From NCBI GenBank assembly GCA_017481065.1, contig JAFUPT010000017.1, forward strand, positions 1 through 14,261: a stretch of 14,261 nucleotides of DNA. The letters are read 5' to 3'. Both the position numbers and the translations under genes were made by a program. Origin of the DNA: Clostridia bacterium (GTDB lineage Bacteria > Bacillota_A > Clostridia > Christensenellales > Aristaeellaceae). Shown piece by piece: positions 13,440 through 14,261 of the stretch; position 1 is the stretch's first letter; each line of letters opens with the position of its first letter. The notes beneath the pieces were generated by a model. That model had not been told where the DNA came from. It saw nothing but the letters and a program-made list of their open reading frames with translations, and did not search any database.

Positions 13440-13718
13440 ATGAAAATCAAAGCAATCATTGAAAAAAAGTGGTCTGAAATGGCAATTAATGAAGCTATGA
13501 ACAATCCGAGATATATCGAAGAATATGAAGATATCAGTGACCGTCTGGAATTGGCAGCACTTGCATGGGCAAGAAAGCAAAATCTTCATTGTTGTCCGAG
13601 TGAAAAAGAAGATAGTATCGCAGCCTATGATATCGGCGAAGGGATTGAAGCATATTTTTATGACTGCATGGTGGATAACTATATTGCTGATTACGTCGAG
13701 AAGCTTGCTGCTGTCTGA
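13440..13718 (+). CDS. Small acidic hypothetical protein
   Basis: A 92-residue protein of unknown function, with about 19 Asp/Glu against about 10 Lys/Arg. It is predicted mostly helical (KAIIEKKWSEMAINEAM, DRLELAALAWARKQN) and carries a CC pair near residue 59. No signal peptide or membrane span. The ATG at 13440 is preceded by AGAAAGGGAACCACT, nearly identical to the initiation region of the gene at 10060. A TTG at 13398 could extend the frame by 14 residues but has no ribosome site. It is first in an operon with the Tyr-rich ORF 11 bases downstream. Acidic small proteins on mobile elements are sometimes DNA mimics, but nothing here proves that. Confidence 0.65.
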   Translation: MKIKAIIEKKWSEMAINEAMNNPRYIEEYEDISDRLELAALAWARKQNLHCCPSEKEDSIAAYDIGEGIEAYFYDCMVDNYIADYVEKLAAV

Positions 13719-13729
13719 GTGTTAATTGT

Positions 13730-14182
13730 ATGACTGCTGATTATATCTATACCCACGGCTACACCTACGACTACCTTGTTTGCTATTTCCTGCCGGAAAT
13801 CTATGACCCTTATTTCCGGCAAGATTATGCGGCAGAGATAGAAGAGGACGAAAGGCTTGCCTACAGCCGCTACATCGCGGCACTACTACCCTACGAACCG
13901 CATTACGACCAAATCATCCAATACCTATACGACAAAGAGGACGCTATCGTAGCGTCCTCTATTTTTGTATACCCATCATCCGCACCACTTCATCGTGGCT
14001 ATAGCTTATTGGATTTGTGTCGTATTCTGCTTTTGCTTCCTCGTATGCCCGCAGGTCGTCTTTATCCTCTGCCTGTTCAATTCCATATTCATATATGGCG
14101 TCGCTCGGCAGGTCTATTTCATCATTCCAGAACACGCAGGTGCGGCTCTGGTCAAGTTGAACCTGCTGAAACAAACCATTGA
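13730..14182 (+). CDS. Tyr-rich hypothetical protein, C-terminal part doubtful
   Basis: The frame is 150 codons. The first 73 residues are unusual and probably real: about 15 Tyr, many Asp/Glu, motifs such as YTYDYLVCY and EIYDPYF. The stop of the previous gene is 11 bases upstream and there is no good ribosome site, so translation is probably coupled. At codons 70-79 the frame runs straight through a strong hairpin terminator (13936-13966). After it the residues become Leu/Arg/His-rich, with no acidic or Tyr bias, and lie antisense to the DUF2442-like gene. The true protein may thus end near the hairpin, with its stop lost by mutation or frameshift. No family recognised. Confidence 0.4.
   Translation: MTADYIYTHGYTYDYLVCYFLPEIYDPYFRQDYAAEIEEDERLAYSRYIAALLPYEPHYDQIIQYLYDKEDAIVASSIFVYPSSAPLHRGYSLLDLCRILLLLPRMPAGRLYPLPVQFHIHIWRRSAGLFHHSRTRRCGSGQVEPAETNH
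13936..13966 (+). terminator. Strong, partly bidirectional terminator
   Basis: A perfect 11-bp stem (13936-13946 with 13950-13960), TCG loop, then ATTTTTG on the plus strand. On the minus strand only TTTG follows. It ends the small-ORF operon, and its right arm touches the stop codon of the convergent DUF2442-like gene. Confidence 0.85.
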
Positions 14183-14261
14183 CCTCCCGCAGAAGTCCAT
14201 ATCCCGGCAGGTGCATATCTTCCTTCACATCGTAGGTCACGCGCTTCCCATCATCAAAGGC
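13959..14261 (-). CDS. DUF2442-like protein (5' partial)
   Basis: The frame is open to the window end (100 residues visible), beginning AFDDGKRVTYDVKEDM; a GTG at 14240 is probably an internal Val. Features recalling DUF2442 are the FDDG.RVTYDV strand pair, a central VQLDQSRTCVFWNDEIDLPSDAIYEYG segment in which W-N/D-x-D-L-x-x-D-x-L/I-Y is the family signature, and an acidic helical tail ending DEVVRMMGI. DUF2442 proteins are often encoded next to DUF4160 proteins as toxin-antitoxin-like pairs; the expected partner would be upstream, outside the window. The assignment comes from memory of the family pattern. Confidence 0.65.
   Translation of the reverse strand, partial: AFDDGKRVTYDVKEDMHLPGYGLLREVNGLFQQVQLDQSRTCVFWNDEIDLPSDAIYEYGIEQAEDKDDLRAYEEAKAEYDTNPISYSHDEVVRMMGIQK

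Overview
The window reads as chromosome of a fairly GC-rich member of the Bacillota (class Clostridia), probably a gut or rumen commensal, running into the left end of an integrated mobile element. The clues are a Big2/NPCBM-type secreted protein, a ferric-siderophore ABC operon in the same gene order as Bacillus subtilis yclNOPQ, strong AGGAGG-type ribosome sites, sigma-A promoters and a Gram-positive-type LexA box. The genus cannot be read from the sequence.

Left part (1-8840), host-like. A large extracellular beta-rich protein, cut by the window start, occupies 2-3175 on the plus strand and ends at a hairpin terminator. Everything from 3249 to 8864 is on the minus strand. In transcription order it holds an AraC-family regulator (8785-7871), two FecCD-type permeases (7713-6625 and 6628-5654), the ATPase (5654-4902), the substrate-binding protein (4791-3820) and a one-domain EamA transporter (3747-3334). 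The permease and ATPase genes overlap by 4 and 1 bases, so they are translationally coupled. A matching inverted repeat (GTTAG-N6-CTAAC) lies just downstream of the araC promoter and in the leader of the first permease gene. I infer that one repressor, probably metal-responsive, controls both.

Junction (8950-9460). A hairpin terminator is followed by the 3' half of an elongator tRNA-Met (anticodon loop to CCA, minus strand). Beyond the anticodon loop the sequence abruptly stops being tRNA. This is what integration of an element at the anticodon loop leaves behind. An AT-rich stretch with iterated GAGCA motifs, an orphan terminator and a structured leader follows.

Right part (9461-14261), accessory. 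Two adjacent small genes encode distant paralogues of unknown function. Convergent to them is a WYL-domain regulator, and beyond that a HicA/HicB toxin-antitoxin operon with its own promoter and palindromic operator. Divergent from hicAB is a winged-helix gene that looks like a replication initiator. Its promoter carries a near-consensus LexA box, and its coding sequence contains seven helically phased GCATCAG-like repeats followed by an AT-rich tract, which together look like an origin embedded in the initiator gene. Then come a promoter with a long leader holding a 14-base direct repeat, two small acidic or Tyr-rich ORFs of unknown function, and a DUF2442-like gene cut by the window end.

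No integrase, relaxase or transposase is visible. If this is an integrative element, those genes lie to the right of 14261.
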